A stretch of 64,000 nt of DNA. Origin: Pseudomonas sp. HR96 (GTDB lineage Bacteria > Pseudomonadota > Gammaproteobacteria > Pseudomonadales > Pseudomonadaceae). Below the pieces are notes generated by a model, which saw only the letters and a program-made list of their open reading frames with translations, was not told the DNA's origin and made no database searches. This document shows, piece after piece, positions 15,681 through 24,942 of the stretch. Position 1 is the stretch's first letter. Every line of letters begins with the position of its first letter. The stretch is from NCBI RefSeq assembly GCF_034059295.1, contig NZ_CP139141.1:2897001-2961000 (forward strand). The letters are read 5' to 3'. A program made the position numbers and the translations under genes.

Positions 15681-17327
15681 TCAAGGCAGGCGGTCGTACA
15701 GCACGATTACCACACTGCCCTGTTCATACCGCTGCCCGTCGGCGGGCAGCAGGGCCAATTCGCGCTGCTCGTCGCTGCTCTTGACCCGCATGGCCACCCC
15801 CACCGGGCCCGCCTTGCGCGCTGCCCGCAACCACTGCCGGACCTGATCCATGCCCACCGCGCGGCCCTGGGCATCGGGGTAGCGCATGCCGTAGTTGGTC
15901 TCGCCGGAGGTGTTGAACAGGGTGATGTCCGGCTTGCCGGTGTGCCAGGCCAGGGCCGAGGCGGTGCCCAGCTCGTTGCTCAACAGGCTGTGGGCGCTGC
16001 GCAGCTGCCCCGCGTGCTCGGCAATGAATACGTCCGGGGTCTTGTTCACCACCACCTTGTCCGGCAGCGCTGCCGGCGCCAAGGCCAGCAAGGCGCCCAT
16101 CGCCACGGCGGGTGCTGCCCACAGCCGCGCCGGGCGCCAGAGGCTCAGGGCATTGCCCAGGGTCCAGGCGCCGAGGGCCAGCAGCAGCAACAGCAGATGC
16201 GCAGGCTCGTTGACGTAGATCGGCTGCTTGAACTGGAAGAACGCCAAGGCCAATAGCCCGGCCACCCCCAGTGTCAGGTTCAGCGCTGCGTTGCGCCGCA
16301 GCACCTGGGTGGCGCCCTGCTCCAGCAGGGTCACCAGATAGCGCCCCAACAGCAGGCCCAGCGGCAACATGCAGGGCATGATGTAGGACGGCAGCTTGCC
16401 CTTGGCCATGCTGAAGAACAGAAATGGCAGCAACAGCCACAGCCACACGAACACCTGCCGGTGGTCGCCGCGCTGGCGCCAGCCCTGCGCGAAGGTGCCT
16501 GGCAGCAGGCCCAGCCATGGCAGGCTGCTCAGGGCCAGCAGCGGCAGGTAATACCAGAACGGCGCGGCGTGCTGGGCGTCGTTGCCGGCAAAGCGGCGGA
16601 TGTGCTCGTCCCAGAAGAAATAGCGCCAGAAGTCCGGTTCCTGGGTGTGGATGGTCAGCGCCCAGGGCAGCGCCACCAGCACCGCGACCAGCATCGCCAG
16701 GCTGCCGTAGCCCACCAGTTCGAGAAAGCGTCGCTGCCAGATCAGGTACGGCGCAATCACCAGCACCGGCAGCAGCAGCGCCAGAAAGCCCTTGGTCATG
16801 AACGCCATACCGGCGGCCAGCCCAAGCACTGCCCAGGCGGCCAGGCGCTGGCGCCGGCGCTCGCTGTCGCTGGCGTAGAAGCCAGCGGCGATGCTCAGGT
16901 TCAGCCAGGCGCTGAACTGCGGGTCGAGGTTGGCGTAACCGGCGCCGGCCGCGATCAGGCACAAGCTCATGTACACCGCCGCGCAGGCCAGACGGGTGCG
17001 CGCATCGCGCCACAGGCGTCCAGCCACCGCGTAGGCCAGCAGTACGCTGAGCCCCAGGCTCAGGGCCGAGGCGATGCGCACGCCGAACAGCGTCTGGCCG
17101 AACACGGCCTGGCCCAGGGCAATCATCCAGTACCCGGCGGCGGGTTTTTCGAAATAGCGCAGGCCCATGAAATGCGGCGTGGCCCAATGGCCGCTCAGGA
17201 GCATTTCCTGGCTGGCCTGGGCGTAGCGGGTCTCATCCGGAATCCACAGGCCGTGGCTGCCCAGCGGCGCCAGGTAGAACAGTACGAACGCAAGAATCAG
17301 GAGTGGCAATGCCCAACGTTGGGTCAT
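15681..17327 (-). CDS. ArnT-like membrane glycosyltransferase (GT-C, lipid A modification)
   Basis: The 548-residue protein (ATG 17327, 'MTQRWALPLLILAF') has about 12 membrane helices and the ArnT hallmark in the first periplasmic loop, 'GLWIPDETRYAQASQEM', with the acidic pair DE, followed by 'HFMGLRYFEKPAAGYW'. ArnT moves 4-amino-4-deoxy-L-arabinose from undecaprenyl phosphate to lipid A and causes polymyxin resistance. The rest of the arn operon is not here, so this is a solitary homologue that may transfer another sugar. A gap of about 150 bases downstream holds nothing else recognisable. Confidence 0.82.
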   Translation of the reverse strand: MTQRWALPLLILAFVLFYLAPLGSHGLWIPDETRYAQASQEMLLSGHWATPHFMGLRYFEKPAAGYWMIALGQAVFGQTLFGVRIASALSLGLSVLLAYAVAGRLWRDARTRLACAAVYMSLCLIAAGAGYANLDPQFSAWLNLSIAAGFYASDSERRRQRLAAWAVLGLAAGMAFMTKGFLALLLPVLVIAPYLIWQRRFLELVGYGSLAMLVAVLVALPWALTIHTQEPDFWRYFFWDEHIRRFAGNDAQHAAPFWYYLPLLALSSLPWLGLLPGTFAQGWRQRGDHRQVFVWLWLLLPFLFFSMAKGKLPSYIMPCMLPLGLLLGRYLVTLLEQGATQVLRRNAALNLTLGVAGLLALAFFQFKQPIYVNEPAHLLLLLLALGAWTLGNALSLWRPARLWAAPAVAMGALLALAPAALPDKVVVNKTPDVFIAEHAGQLRSAHSLLSNELGTASALAWHTGKPDITLFNTSGETNYGMRYPDAQGRAVGMDQVRQWLRAARKAGPVGVAMRVKSSDEQRELALLPADGQRYEQGSVVIVLYDRLP

Positions 17328-17518
17328 GGTGACGGTGCCCCGCAAGCGGCTTTGAGAAAGTTGCCCGCACTATAGAAAGCGGGCAATCGGGCGCGGGTGA
17401 AAGCGACGTCAAAGAAGTGTGGGGGGCGCGGATTTTGGGACTCGAACATTGTCCTGACGGGGACAGGTGGCAGGTGCGCCCCATCTACGGCGCCGCGCTG
17501 TGCGCAGCACACCGGGCC

Positions 17519-17620
17519 CGCGTAGAAGCCGGCGCAGCTGGCGACGGCATTACCTCGCTATCCGGGATGGATCATCTGACGGTAACGCGGCCCAAGGCCG
17601 ATCAAGCCTGGCGTTGAACA
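17519..17620. repeat. dispersed copy of the 157-bp palindromic unit
   Basis: The segment (gtagaagccggcgcagctgg, then acctcg, then ggatcatctgacggtaacgc, then gatcaagcctggcg) matches in order the reverse complement of the unit tandemly repeated at 47.8-49.2 kb. It covers the last coding bases of the ATPase gene that ends at 17550. Confidence 0.8.
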
Positions 17621-18629
17621 CATGCGCCTGGCCGGACACGCCGATCCGCACCCGGTCTCCCACACTCACCTGAGCCGCGCTAGGCACTCGCAGGCTCAAC
17701 AGCGGCCCGGCGTCCAGCCGTACCTCAACGCCGAAATGGCTGCCGTTGAACTCCAGGCTCAGCACCTGGCCCGGCGCGCCGACCTCGGCCAGGCACAACT
17801 GCTCGGCGCGCAACAGCAGCCGCCCCGGCCCCGGCGGCGCTGTAGCGCCAACCGCCACCCGGCCCAATGCGCAATCGGCCCCGCCGGCGGCCACCTGGGC
17901 CGGCAGGATGATCGCCTCGCCGAGAAACCCTGCGGTTTCTTCGTCCACCGGTGCCCGGTACAGCGCCTGTGGGTCGCCGGCCTGCACCAGCCAGCCGTTG
18001 CGCATGACCGCCAGTTGGTCGGCGAAAGACAGCGCCTCGGCCTGGTCGTGGGTGACCAGCAAGGTGGTGATGCCGGCCTCGCCCAGCACCTGCGCCACCG
18101 CCTTGCGCAGGTTGGCGCGCAGGCCGGTGTCGAGGGCCGAGAAAGGTTCGTCCAGCAGCATCAGGCGAGGCCGCTGGGCCAGGGCGCGGGCCAGCGCCAC
18201 GCGCTGCTGCTGGCCGCCCGACAGTTCGTGAGGCCAGCGGTCGATCAGGTTGGCGGCCAAGGACACCTGCTCCAGCAGCGCCTGCACCTGCGGGCGCCGC
18301 GCCCGCCGCGATCCGCTGAGGCCGAAGCCGATATTGTCGGCCACACTCAGGTGGGCGAACAACGCGCCGTCCTGGGGCACATAGCCAACCTGGCGCTGGT
18401 GCGCCGGCAGCGCGGTGGCCTCATCGAACAACGTGCGCCCGGCCAGGCGGATGGTGCCCTGGTCGGGAAACTCGAAGCCGGCGATCAGCCGCAGCAAGGT
18501 GGTCTTGCCCGAACCCGAGGGCCCGACAATGGCCGTGCGGCTGCCGCTGGCGACCGCCAGGCGGATGTCTGCCACGGCCGGCTGCCCGGCGTACTGCTTG
18601 TGGACTGCAAGGATTTCAAGTGCACTCAT
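17550..18629 (-). CDS. iron(III) ABC transporter ATPase (FbpC-like)
   Basis: The 359-residue protein has Walker [10 protein letters not shown] (about residues 38-46), the Q-loop '[10 protein letters not shown]', the signature '[15 protein letters not shown]', Walker B '[13 protein letters not shown]' and the H-loop '[11 protein letters not shown]', followed by a TOBE-type C-terminal domain. It energises iron uptake with the adjacent permease and binding protein. Its start ATG overlaps the permease stop by 4 bases. The last 20 or so residues ([16 protein letters not shown]) are encoded inside a copy of a palindromic repeat, so the native C-terminus was probably replaced or extended. Confidence 0.9.
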   Translation of the reverse strand: MSALEILAVHKQYAGQPAVADIRLAVASGSRTAIVGPSGSGKTTLLRLIAGFEFPDQGTIRLAGRTLFDEATALPAHQRQVGYVPQDGALFAHLSVADNIGFGLSGSRRARRPQVQALLEQVSLAANLIDRWPHELSGGQQQRVALARALAQRPRLMLLDEPFSALDTGLRANLRKAVAQVLGEAGITTLLVTHDQAEALSFADQLAVMRNGWLVQAGDPQALYRAPVDEETAGFLGEAIILPAQVAAGGADCALGRVAVGATAPPGPGRLLLRAEQLCLAEVGAPGQVLSLEFNGSHFGVEVRLDAGPLLSLRVPSAAQVSVGDRVRIGVSGQAHVFNARLDRPWAALPSDDPSRIAR

Positions 18630-20203
18630 CGGCCGGCGGCTCGTCTGGATTGGTGGTAGAGAATGGCCGTGAGCGGCAGGCTCAGCAGCATCATGATCAG
18701 CGCATAGGGGGCTGCGGCGGCGTAGTCGATCTCGCTGGTGCGCGCCCAGAATGCCGTGGCCAGGGTGCGGGTGCCGTTGGGCGCCAGCAGCAGGGTCGCG
18801 GTCAGTTCGTTGGTCACCGCCAGAAACACCAGCGCCGCGCCGGCCGCCGCCCCTGGCGCGGCCAGGCGCAGGGTCACCGACCACAGTGCCTGGGCCGGCG
18901 TGCGGCCCAGGCTGCGGGCGATGTTTTCCAGCTCCACCGGCGCCTGGGCAATGCCGGTGCGCAGGCTGACCAGCGCGCGCGGCAGGAACATCAGCACATA
19001 GGCCACCAGCACGGTGAACAGCGTCTGGTACAACGGCCGGGCGTAATGCACCGTCAGGGTTACCAGGGCCAGGGCGACGACGATGCCCGGCAGCGCACTG
19101 CTGAGGTAATTGCAGCCCTCGAGCACGCGCAGCAGGCGCCCGGGCTTGCGCACCGACAGCCAGGCGATCGGCACGGCGGCGGCGGTGGTCAACAGCGCCC
19201 CGCCCGAGCCCAGCAGCAGGGTCTGCTGCAAGGTTTGCCACAGCTGCGGGTCGCCCCACACCTCGCCGCCGCCGGCCCACAGCCACTGGCTCAAAGTCAG
19301 CAAGGGCACCCCCAGGGCCAGGCTGGCGGTCAGCACCATCAGCCCTTGCGCCAGCCACCGCCCGGCCCGCCCCAGGCGCTTGGGACTCTGCAGGCGCGCG
19401 CTGCCGGCGCCGACCCTGGCGTAACGGGCAGTGCCCCGGGCCGTCGCTTCCAGCCCGAGCAACAGCAGGCAGCACAGCGCCAACACCCCGGCCAGCATGT
19501 TTGCGGCGGGGCCGTTATAGCTTGATTGGAACTGATCAAAAATCGCCGTGGTGAAGGTGTCGAACCGAATCAGCGCGTACAAGCCGTATTCGGCCAGCAG
19601 ATGCAGGGCCACCAGCAGGCCGCCGCCGAGCATGGCCACGCGCAGCTGTGGCAGCACCACCCGCAGGAACACCGGCCAGGGCTTGTGCCCCAGCGACTGG
19701 GCGACGTCTTCCAGGGCCGGGTCCATGCGCCGCAAGGCGGCCGCCGCCGGCAGATAGAGAAAGGGGAAATAGGCCAGCACCGAGACCAGCACAGCGGCGC
19801 CCAGCCCGTGCATGGCCGGCACCAGGCTGACCCAGGCGTAGCTATGAACGAAGGCCGGTACGGCGATTGGCGCAGTGGCCAGCAACGACCACAGGCGCCG
19901 GCCGGGCAGGTCGCTGCGCTCGGTCAGCCAGGCCAGCGCCACGCCCAGCACCACGCATAGCGGCACGGTGAGCAGCACCAGCCACAGTGTATTGCCCAAC
20001 AGCTCGCCGACCCGCGGCCGCCAGACCAGGCTGACCAGGCTGTCCCAGCCGCTCTGCACCGCCACCAGCACTACGAAACCGAGCGGCAGCAAGGCCAGCA
20101 AGGCGATGGCCACTGCGCACAGGCGCAGCCAGCGATCGGGCCGCGAACGAAAATGCCGCTGCCGGCGAACCGGCAGCGGCGCGCAGATACCCGCCGGGGG
20201 CAC
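18626..20203 (-). CDS. iron(III) ABC transporter permease (FbpB-like, fused two-domain)
   Basis: The 525-residue protein has about 12 membrane helices and two binding-protein-dependent transport domains. Each has an EAA-type loop ('[20 protein letters not shown]' and '[20 protein letters not shown]'), as in fused iron permeases. No ATG precedes the first helix. GTG 20203, sharing one base with the upstream stop, is the best start, but a GTG further in, at the first helix (about 20115), is possible. A strong hairpin lies within the first codons of the longer form. Confidence 0.88.
   Translation of the reverse strand: MPPAGICAPLPVRRQRHFRSRPDRWLRLCAVAIALLALLPLGFVVLVAVQSGWDSLVSLVWRPRVGELLGNTLWLVLLTVPLCVVLGVALAWLTERSDLPGRRLWSLLATAPIAVPAFVHSYAWVSLVPAMHGLGAAVLVSVLAYFPFLYLPAAAALRRMDPALEDVAQSLGHKPWPVFLRVVLPQLRVAMLGGGLLVALHLLAEYGLYALIRFDTFTTAIFDQFQSSYNGPAANMLAGVLALCCLLLLGLEATARGTARYARVGAGSARLQSPKRLGRAGRWLAQGLMVLTASLALGVPLLTLSQWLWAGGGEVWGDPQLWQTLQQTLLLGSGGALLTTAAAVPIAWLSVRKPGRLLRVLEGCNYLSSALPGIVVALALVTLTVHYARPLYQTLFTVLVAYVLMFLPRALVSLRTGIAQAPVELENIARSLGRTPAQALWSVTLRLAAPGAAAGAALVFLAVTNELTATLLLAPNGTRTLATAFWARTSEIDYAAAAPYALIMMLLSLPLTAILYHQSRRAAGR
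20155..20180 (-). promoter_or_regulatory. perfect 11-bp stem-loop after the binding-protein gene
   Basis: On the minus strand gccgctgccgg, loop ttcg, ccggcagcggc is followed by attttcgtt. It starts about 22 bases after the stop of the iron-binding protein gene. Stem-loops here are known in other ABC operons to stabilise or terminate the upstream message so that more binding protein than permease is made. Confidence 0.65.
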
Positions 20204-21219
20204 TACAACAACCCGGCCTGGGTCATCAGCTCGACCACCTTGCGGCTGTCCAGGGTCGAAGGGTCGACCAGCGGCGCGTCTAGCTGGCTCAAGGGCACCA
20301 GCGCCGGGTTGGAGCGGGCACCCTCGCCCACCGCATACTCGAACGAATTGCCGGTTTCCAGCACCGCCTGGCCCTGCTGGCTGGTGACGTACTGGACGAA
20401 GGCCTGGGCCTGCTCGGGGTGCTTGCTGGAGGCCAGCACGCCGGCCCCGGAGACGCTGACGAAGGCGCCCGGATCCTGCTGCTTGAAATAGTGCAAGCCG
20501 GTGTTCCGGCTGTTTTCGCCGGTCTTGGCGCCGTCGACGAAACGGTAGTAGTGATAGATCACCCCGCTGTCGACCTGCCCGGCGTTGACCGCCTTGAGCA
20601 CCGCACTGTTGCCGCGGTAGAGGCTGGCGTTGGCCTTCATGGCTTTGAGCCAGTCGAGGGTGGCCTGCTCGCCCTTGAGTTGCAGCACGGCGGCGACGAT
20701 GGCCTGGAAGTCGGCACCTGCTGGCGAGGCGGCCCAGCGCCCTTTCCACTCGGGTTTGCTCAGGTCGAGCAGCGAGGCTGGCAGTTCGTTGGCCTTGAGC
20801 TTGCTCTTGTTGTAGACGAACACGGTGGAGCGCGCGGCAATCGCCGTCCAGTTGCCGTGAGCCGGTCGGTAGGCGCTGCCTATCTGGCTCAGGGTCGCCG
20901 ACGGCAGCGGCGCGAACAGCCCGGCGCGGTCGACCAGGACCATGGCCGGGGAGTTTTCGGTAAGGAACACGTCGGCCGGGGAGGCCTTGCCCTCCTGCAC
21001 CAGCTGGTTGCCCATCTCGCTGTCATCGCCGTTGCGCAGGGTGACCTTGATACCGGTCTGCCGGGTGAAGCCATCGACCCAGGCCTTGGTCAGGCTTTCA
21101 TGCTGAGCGTTGTAGACCACGATGCCATCGGCATTGGCGGCGGCCATGGCGTGGCTGCTGCCAACGATGGCGGCCGTCAGCAGGGTCACCTTGAGGTAAG
21201 ACGCGAAGGGGGAAATCAT
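20203..21219 (-). CDS. iron(III)-binding periplasmic protein (FbpA-like)
   Basis: The 338-residue protein starts at ATG 21219 with a Sec signal ([20 protein letters not shown], cut after HAMA). The mature protein begins '[15 protein letters not shown]', and the cluster '[13 protein letters not shown]' holds the paired Tyr residues that bind Fe(III) in FbpA proteins. It would capture ferric iron in the periplasm and hand it to the permease encoded next. AGGAG lies about 11 bases upstream. A Fur box about 50 bases upstream shows iron control of the three-gene operon. Confidence 0.92.
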   Translation of the reverse strand: MISPFASYLKVTLLTAAIVGSSHAMAAANADGIVVYNAQHESLTKAWVDGFTRQTGIKVTLRNGDDSEMGNQLVQEGKASPADVFLTENSPAMVLVDRAGLFAPLPSATLSQIGSAYRPAHGNWTAIAARSTVFVYNKSKLKANELPASLLDLSKPEWKGRWAASPAGADFQAIVAAVLQLKGEQATLDWLKAMKANASLYRGNSAVLKAVNAGQVDSGVIYHYYRFVDGAKTGENSRNTGLHYFKQQDPGAFVSVSGAGVLASSKHPEQAQAFVQYVTSQQGQAVLETGNSFEYAVGEGARSNPALVPLSQLDAPLVDPSTLDSRKVVELMTQAGLL

Positions 21220-21267
21220 CCGGTTTGCAGCTCCTGAGCGGTTAGGGTGAATACGGCGCGACCTGCG

Positions 21268-21286
21268 GTGAATGCAAATCGTTATC
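21268..21286. promoter_or_regulatory. Fur box of the iron ABC operon
   Basis: The sequence gtgaatgcaaatcgttatc matches 14 of 19 positions of the consensus gataatgataatcattatc, with the right half 9 of 10. It is 49 bases upstream of the start of the iron-binding protein gene. Confidence 0.75.
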
Positions 21287-21478
21287 GAGAAGATTGGTAC
21301 GGTAGGGGCGCTCGAATCAAACCGAAGTCGTGACAAAGTGAAAAAAATGTCATGAACCTGCTCGGCGAATACGGACGTAATCCCCTGAAAGGGCTCAAAT
21401 TTCACATGCCGTTCACCGCTGTTTCACAAATGCAGTCTTAATGTTGCTGCTACTCCCTCCTGCCTGCTGCGGCCTGTC

Positions 21479-22258
21479 ATGAACGATGCGACTGCACTCC
21501 CCGCCCCGTCGCCGCTGGCCCAAGGGCGCGCAGCCTACTGCGGCCAACTGTTGCGCCTGCTCGGTTGGCCGCTGCTGTGCGGCGGGCTGGTGTTCCTGGT
21601 ATTCGACCTGAGCGACCTCGACCTGTGGGTGTCGGACGCCCTGTACGACGGCGCTAGCGGACACTTCCTGTTACAACAAAGCGCCCTGTTCCACGACATC
21701 ACCTTTCGCTGGACCCGGCTGCTGCCCGACGCCGTGGAAAAGGCCGCCATGCTCGGCCTTGGTCTGGCTTGGCTCGGCAGCTGGCAGCCGCGAGGTCTGG
21801 CCAACCCGCTGGCGGGGCTGAGGGCCTATCGGCGTGATTTTCTCTACGTGGTGACCGCGTTCGCCGTGGGCACCTGGCTGGTGCAGTTGTGCAAGCTGCA
21901 CACGGGTGTCGAGTGCCCGGTCGAGATGGCCCGCTATGGCGGGCACGCCGCCTACGGGCGCTGGTTCCAGAGCTTTTCCTTGTGGCACGCGCCCGCTCGC
22001 GGGCGCTGCTGGCCCAGCGGCCACGCCGCCACCGGTTTCAACCTGTTAAGCCTGTATTTTGCCAGCCGCTGCAACGGCTGGCAGCCGGCCCGCTGGCTGC
22101 TGCTGGCCATCCTCCTGCTCGGCGCCGCGACGGGCGCGATCCGCACGCTGCAGGGCTGGCACCTGCTGTCGCACACCCTGTGGTCCGCAGTGCTGGTGTG
22201 GTTCTGCATGGCCCTGCTGGCCGGGTTGTTCTATGGGCCGCGAGCATTTGGACGCTAG
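21479..22258 (+). CDS. PAP2-family membrane phosphatase
   Basis: The 259-residue protein has about six membrane helices and the PAP2 signature: an acid cluster in the first loop, 'CKLHTGVECPVEM' for the first motif, 'GRCWPSGHAATG' (around residue 180) for the second, and 'RTLQGWHLLSH' for the third. The layout resembles lipid A or undecaprenyl-pyrophosphate phosphatases (LpxE/LpxF-like), which act on the periplasmic face. The exact lipid substrate cannot be told. The start at 21479 is the first ATG. It diverges from the iron operon. Confidence 0.85.
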   Translation: MNDATALPAPSPLAQGRAAYCGQLLRLLGWPLLCGGLVFLVFDLSDLDLWVSDALYDGASGHFLLQQSALFHDITFRWTRLLPDAVEKAAMLGLGLAWLGSWQPRGLANPLAGLRAYRRDFLYVVTAFAVGTWLVQLCKLHTGVECPVEMARYGGHAAYGRWFQSFSLWHAPARGRCWPSGHAATGFNLLSLYFASRCNGWQPARWLLLAILLLGAATGAIRTLQGWHLLSHTLWSAVLVWFCMALLAGLFYGPRAFGR

Positions 22259-22302
22259 ACTCCCCGGGCGCATACCGCGCTTCATCCACTAAGGGAATAG
22301 CC

Positions 22303-22728
22303 ATGCCAGTGCGTCTGGAGATCCGCAACGACCCCACCGAGGCCGATCGCTCGGCCATCCTCAAGCCCCTGCGCGCCCACAACCGGGCCCAGGCCGGCGA
22401 CCCCCAGGCCGAATCCTTCGCCCTGCTGGTGCGCGACGAGCACAGCGACGAAGTGCAAGGCGGCTTGTGGGGCGAAGTGTTCTACCGCTGGTTGTTCATC
22501 GAACTGCTGGCCGTGCCGGAGCAGACCCGTGGGCAAGGCATGGGCGCGCGCCTGATGCAGATGGCCGAACAGCTGGCACGTGACAAGGGGTGCGTGGGGA
22601 TCTGGCTGGACACCTTCAGCTTTCAGGCGCCCGGCTTCTACGAGAAGCAGGGCTTCAGCCGCTTTGGCCAGCTGGAGGATTTTCCACCGGGGCGTCAGCG
22701 CTTTTATTACCAGAAGCGTCTGGTGTAA
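22303..22728 (+). CDS. GNAT-family N-acetyltransferase
   Basis: The 141-residue protein (ATG 22303) has the GNAT acetyl-CoA loop 'QTRGQGMGARLMQMAEQLA' (about residues 74-92), the preceding strand 'LFIELLAVPE', and the C-terminal 'APGFYEKQGFSRFG'. It acetylates an unknown small-molecule amine. It lies 44 bases after the phosphatase gene on the same strand, perhaps cotranscribed. Confidence 0.87.
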   Translation: MPVRLEIRNDPTEADRSAILKPLRAHNRAQAGDPQAESFALLVRDEHSDEVQGGLWGEVFYRWLFIELLAVPEQTRGQGMGARLMQMAEQLARDKGCVGIWLDTFSFQAPGFYEKQGFSRFGQLEDFPPGRQRFYYQKRLV

Positions 22729-22741
22729 AGGCGCCAGGCCC

Positions 22742-23011
22742 TCAGCGCGCCGCCAGGGCGTTGAGCGAAGCGAGCAACAGCGCCCGGATCGCCTCGAGCT
22801 GGTACACCGCCGAGCGCGCCAGCGGGCGGAATTCTTCGCTGGCGTTGCTGGCCGATTCGTAGACCACGGCGCCCACGCAGTCGAGCAGTTCGCTGGCGTG
22901 GGTCAAGGCGGTGTCGATGGGGATGCCGGGCTGTACCACAAAAAGCATTTCGCCATTGGGGCCGCGGCCAAAGGGGATGGCTTGAGTCAGGGGGCTGCTT
23001 GCAGTGTCCAT
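22742..23011 (-). CDS. small DUF3077/DUF6124-like protein
   Basis: The 89-residue protein has 'EMLFVVQPGIPIDTALTHAS' in the first half and a long Ala-rich helix in the second. The pattern resembles the small DUF3077-type proteins that are numerous in Pseudomonas and of unknown role. It is soluble, without a signal peptide, and convergent with the acetyltransferase gene. Confidence 0.7.
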   Translation of the reverse strand: MDTASSPLTQAIPFGRGPNGEMLFVVQPGIPIDTALTHASELLDCVGAVVYESASNASEEFRPLARSAVYQLEAIRALLLASLNALAAR

Positions 23012-23490
23012 GCGCTTACTCCAGGGAAGCGGTGAAGCCGCGCCCGTGCGAAAGGTTGGGTGGCGGCTGTGCGCAGGTTAGTCGACCGGCAGAAGGCAGC
23101 AAAAAACCGGCAGGGCCGAAGCCCTCCCGCGCACAGCCACCATGGCTGGCCAGCGGGCGCCAGGGCGGCCGAAGGCAACGACGGTTGCTTTGCATACCTA
23201 TCTCATCGGGCGACTAAACCCGGCCGCTGAATGCCAGCGACCGAGGGAAACTATCCCATCACCCGGGGAGCGACAAGGCGGCCGGCAGGGTATCGCGCAG
23301 AATCAGAAACGTCCTACAGCGCATAGTCTGATTTCCCACAAACACAGCGAGATGGGTCCGACAATCGTGCACGCAGCTGAGCCGGATACATCAATTTTTC
23401 CTGATGTCAGCCTCAAGTGATCGGTATTCAGCCTGATGCATCGCCGCCCTTACCATCGCGCTCCTTGTCCAAGCCTGCGGAGCTGCAACC
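23012..23490. other. intergenic region without a supportable gene
   Basis: These 479 bases have short GC-rich inverted stretches near 23110-23130 and an AT-richer segment before the aldehyde dehydrogenase gene at 23380-23420 that may hold its promoter. No open frame here has both a start signal and recognisable product. Confidence 0.5.
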
Positions 23491-24942
23491 ATGATAAAAA
23501 CAACCGACCTGACCACCGGCCATTTCATCGACGGCGACTGGGTCGGGGGCCAAGGCCTGCAGACCCTCAGCGTGTTCGACCCCAGCACCGGCAGCGCCTT
23601 CGCCGAGCTGCGCGCCGCCAGCGTGGTCCAGGTCGACCAGGCGGTTGCCGCCGCCCGCGCGGCACTGCCCGCCTGGAGCGCCCTCACCGGCCAGCAGCGT
23701 GCCGGGTACCTGCGCGCCATGGCCGGGAGGGTCGAGCAACAGCGCGCCGACCTGCTGGCCCTGCAAATGCGCAACAACGGCAAGCCCGAGCACGAAGCCT
23801 GCGTGGATATCGACGACGCCGTGGCCACCTTCAACTATTACGCCGACCTCGCCGAGGGGCTCGATGCCCGTCAGGACCAGCCGGTGCCACTGGCGGTAGC
23901 GGGCTTCGTCGCCCACACCCGATTCGAACCGCTGGGCGTGGTCGGGCTGGTGGTGCCGTGGAACTTCCCGCTGGTGACCAGCGCCTGGAAGATCGCCCCG
24001 GCCCTGGCGGCGGGCTGCACCCTGGTGCTGAAACCATCGGAGGTCACCCCCCTGATCGAACAGGCCTATGGCCGCATCGCCCAGGCCATCGGCCTGCCCG
24101 CCGGGGTGCTGAACATCGTCAACGGCGCCCGCGAAGTGGGCAGCGCCCTGAGCGAACACGCCGGCCTGGACAAGCTGTCGTTCACCGGCAGCAATGCCGT
24201 GGGCAGCCTGGTGATGCGCAGCGCCGCGCCGCACTGCCGACCGGTGACCCTGGAGCTGGGCGGCAAATCGGCCATTGTCGTGTTCGAGGACAGCGACCTT
24301 GATCAGGCGGTGCAGTGGGTGGTGGCCGGTATCACCTGGAACGCCGGGCAGATGTGCTCGGCCACCTCGCGCCTGCTGGTGCACGAGGCCATTGCCGACG
24401 CCCTGCACGCGCGCCTGGCCGTGGCGTTCGCCGCGCTGCGGGTGGGCAACCCCATGGCGGGCGAGGTCGACATGGGCCCACTGAGCAGCGCGGCGCAGTG
24501 GCACAAGGTGGCCGAGTATTTCGCGCTGGCCCAGGCCGAAGGCCTGCGCTGCCTGAGTGGCGGCGCAGTCGGCCAGGGGCCGGGCTGGTTCGTGGCGCCC
24601 ACCTTGTATGCCGACGTGCCGGCCAGCAGCCGACTGTGGCGCGAGGAAATCTTCGGCCCGGTGCTGTGCACCCAACGCTTCACCAGCGAGGCCGAGGCCA
24701 TCGCCCTGGCCAACGACAGCCGCTTCGGCCTGGTGGCCACCGTGGTCAGCCAGGACCTGGCCCGCGCGCAACGGGTGGCCGCTGCCTTGCAGGTCGGCCA
24801 TGTGTGGATCAACTCGGTCCAGGCGGTGTTCGTCGAAACCTCCTGGGGCGGCACCAAGGCCAGCGGCATCGGTCGCGAACTCGGCCCCTGGGGCCTGGCG
24901 GCGTATCAGTCGGTCAAGCACGTGACCCGCTGCCTCGGCTAG
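23491..24942 (+). CDS. NAD(P)-dependent aldehyde dehydrogenase (betaine-aldehyde type)
   Basis: The 483-residue protein has all aldehyde dehydrogenase landmarks: 'VVPWNFPLVTSAWKIAPAL' around residue 150, the cofactor Gly motif 'FTGSNAVGS', the general base Glu in 'TLELGGKSA', the catalytic Cys in 'NAGQMCSATSR' (near residue 290) and 'EEIFGPVL'. The closest-looking family is betaine/aminobutyraldehyde dehydrogenase. The divergently placed LysR gene shares a 4-base overlap with its end and may regulate it from that side. Confidence 0.9.
   Translation: MIKTTDLTTGHFIDGDWVGGQGLQTLSVFDPSTGSAFAELRAASVVQVDQAVAAARAALPAWSALTGQQRAGYLRAMAGRVEQQRADLLALQMRNNGKPEHEACVDIDDAVATFNYYADLAEGLDARQDQPVPLAVAGFVAHTRFEPLGVVGLVVPWNFPLVTSAWKIAPALAAGCTLVLKPSEVTPLIEQAYGRIAQAIGLPAGVLNIVNGAREVGSALSEHAGLDKLSFTGSNAVGSLVMRSAAPHCRPVTLELGGKSAIVVFEDSDLDQAVQWVVAGITWNAGQMCSATSRLLVHEAIADALHARLAVAFAALRVGNPMAGEVDMGPLSSAAQWHKVAEYFALAQAEGLRCLSGGAVGQGPGWFVAPTLYADVPASSRLWREEIFGPVLCTQRFTSEAEAIALANDSRFGLVATVVSQDLARAQRVAAALQVGHVWINSVQAVFVETSWGGTKASGIGRELGPWGLAAYQSVKHVTRCLG

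Noticed and set aside
17550..19475. A 641-residue ATPase fused to an upstream domain
   Set aside because: The upstream part is an out-of-frame reading of the permease gene. The ATPase begins at ATG 18629.
18626..20749. A 707-residue permease with a large N-terminal extension
   Set aside because: The first 180 or so residues are an out-of-frame reading of the iron-binding protein gene. The permease starts near 20203.
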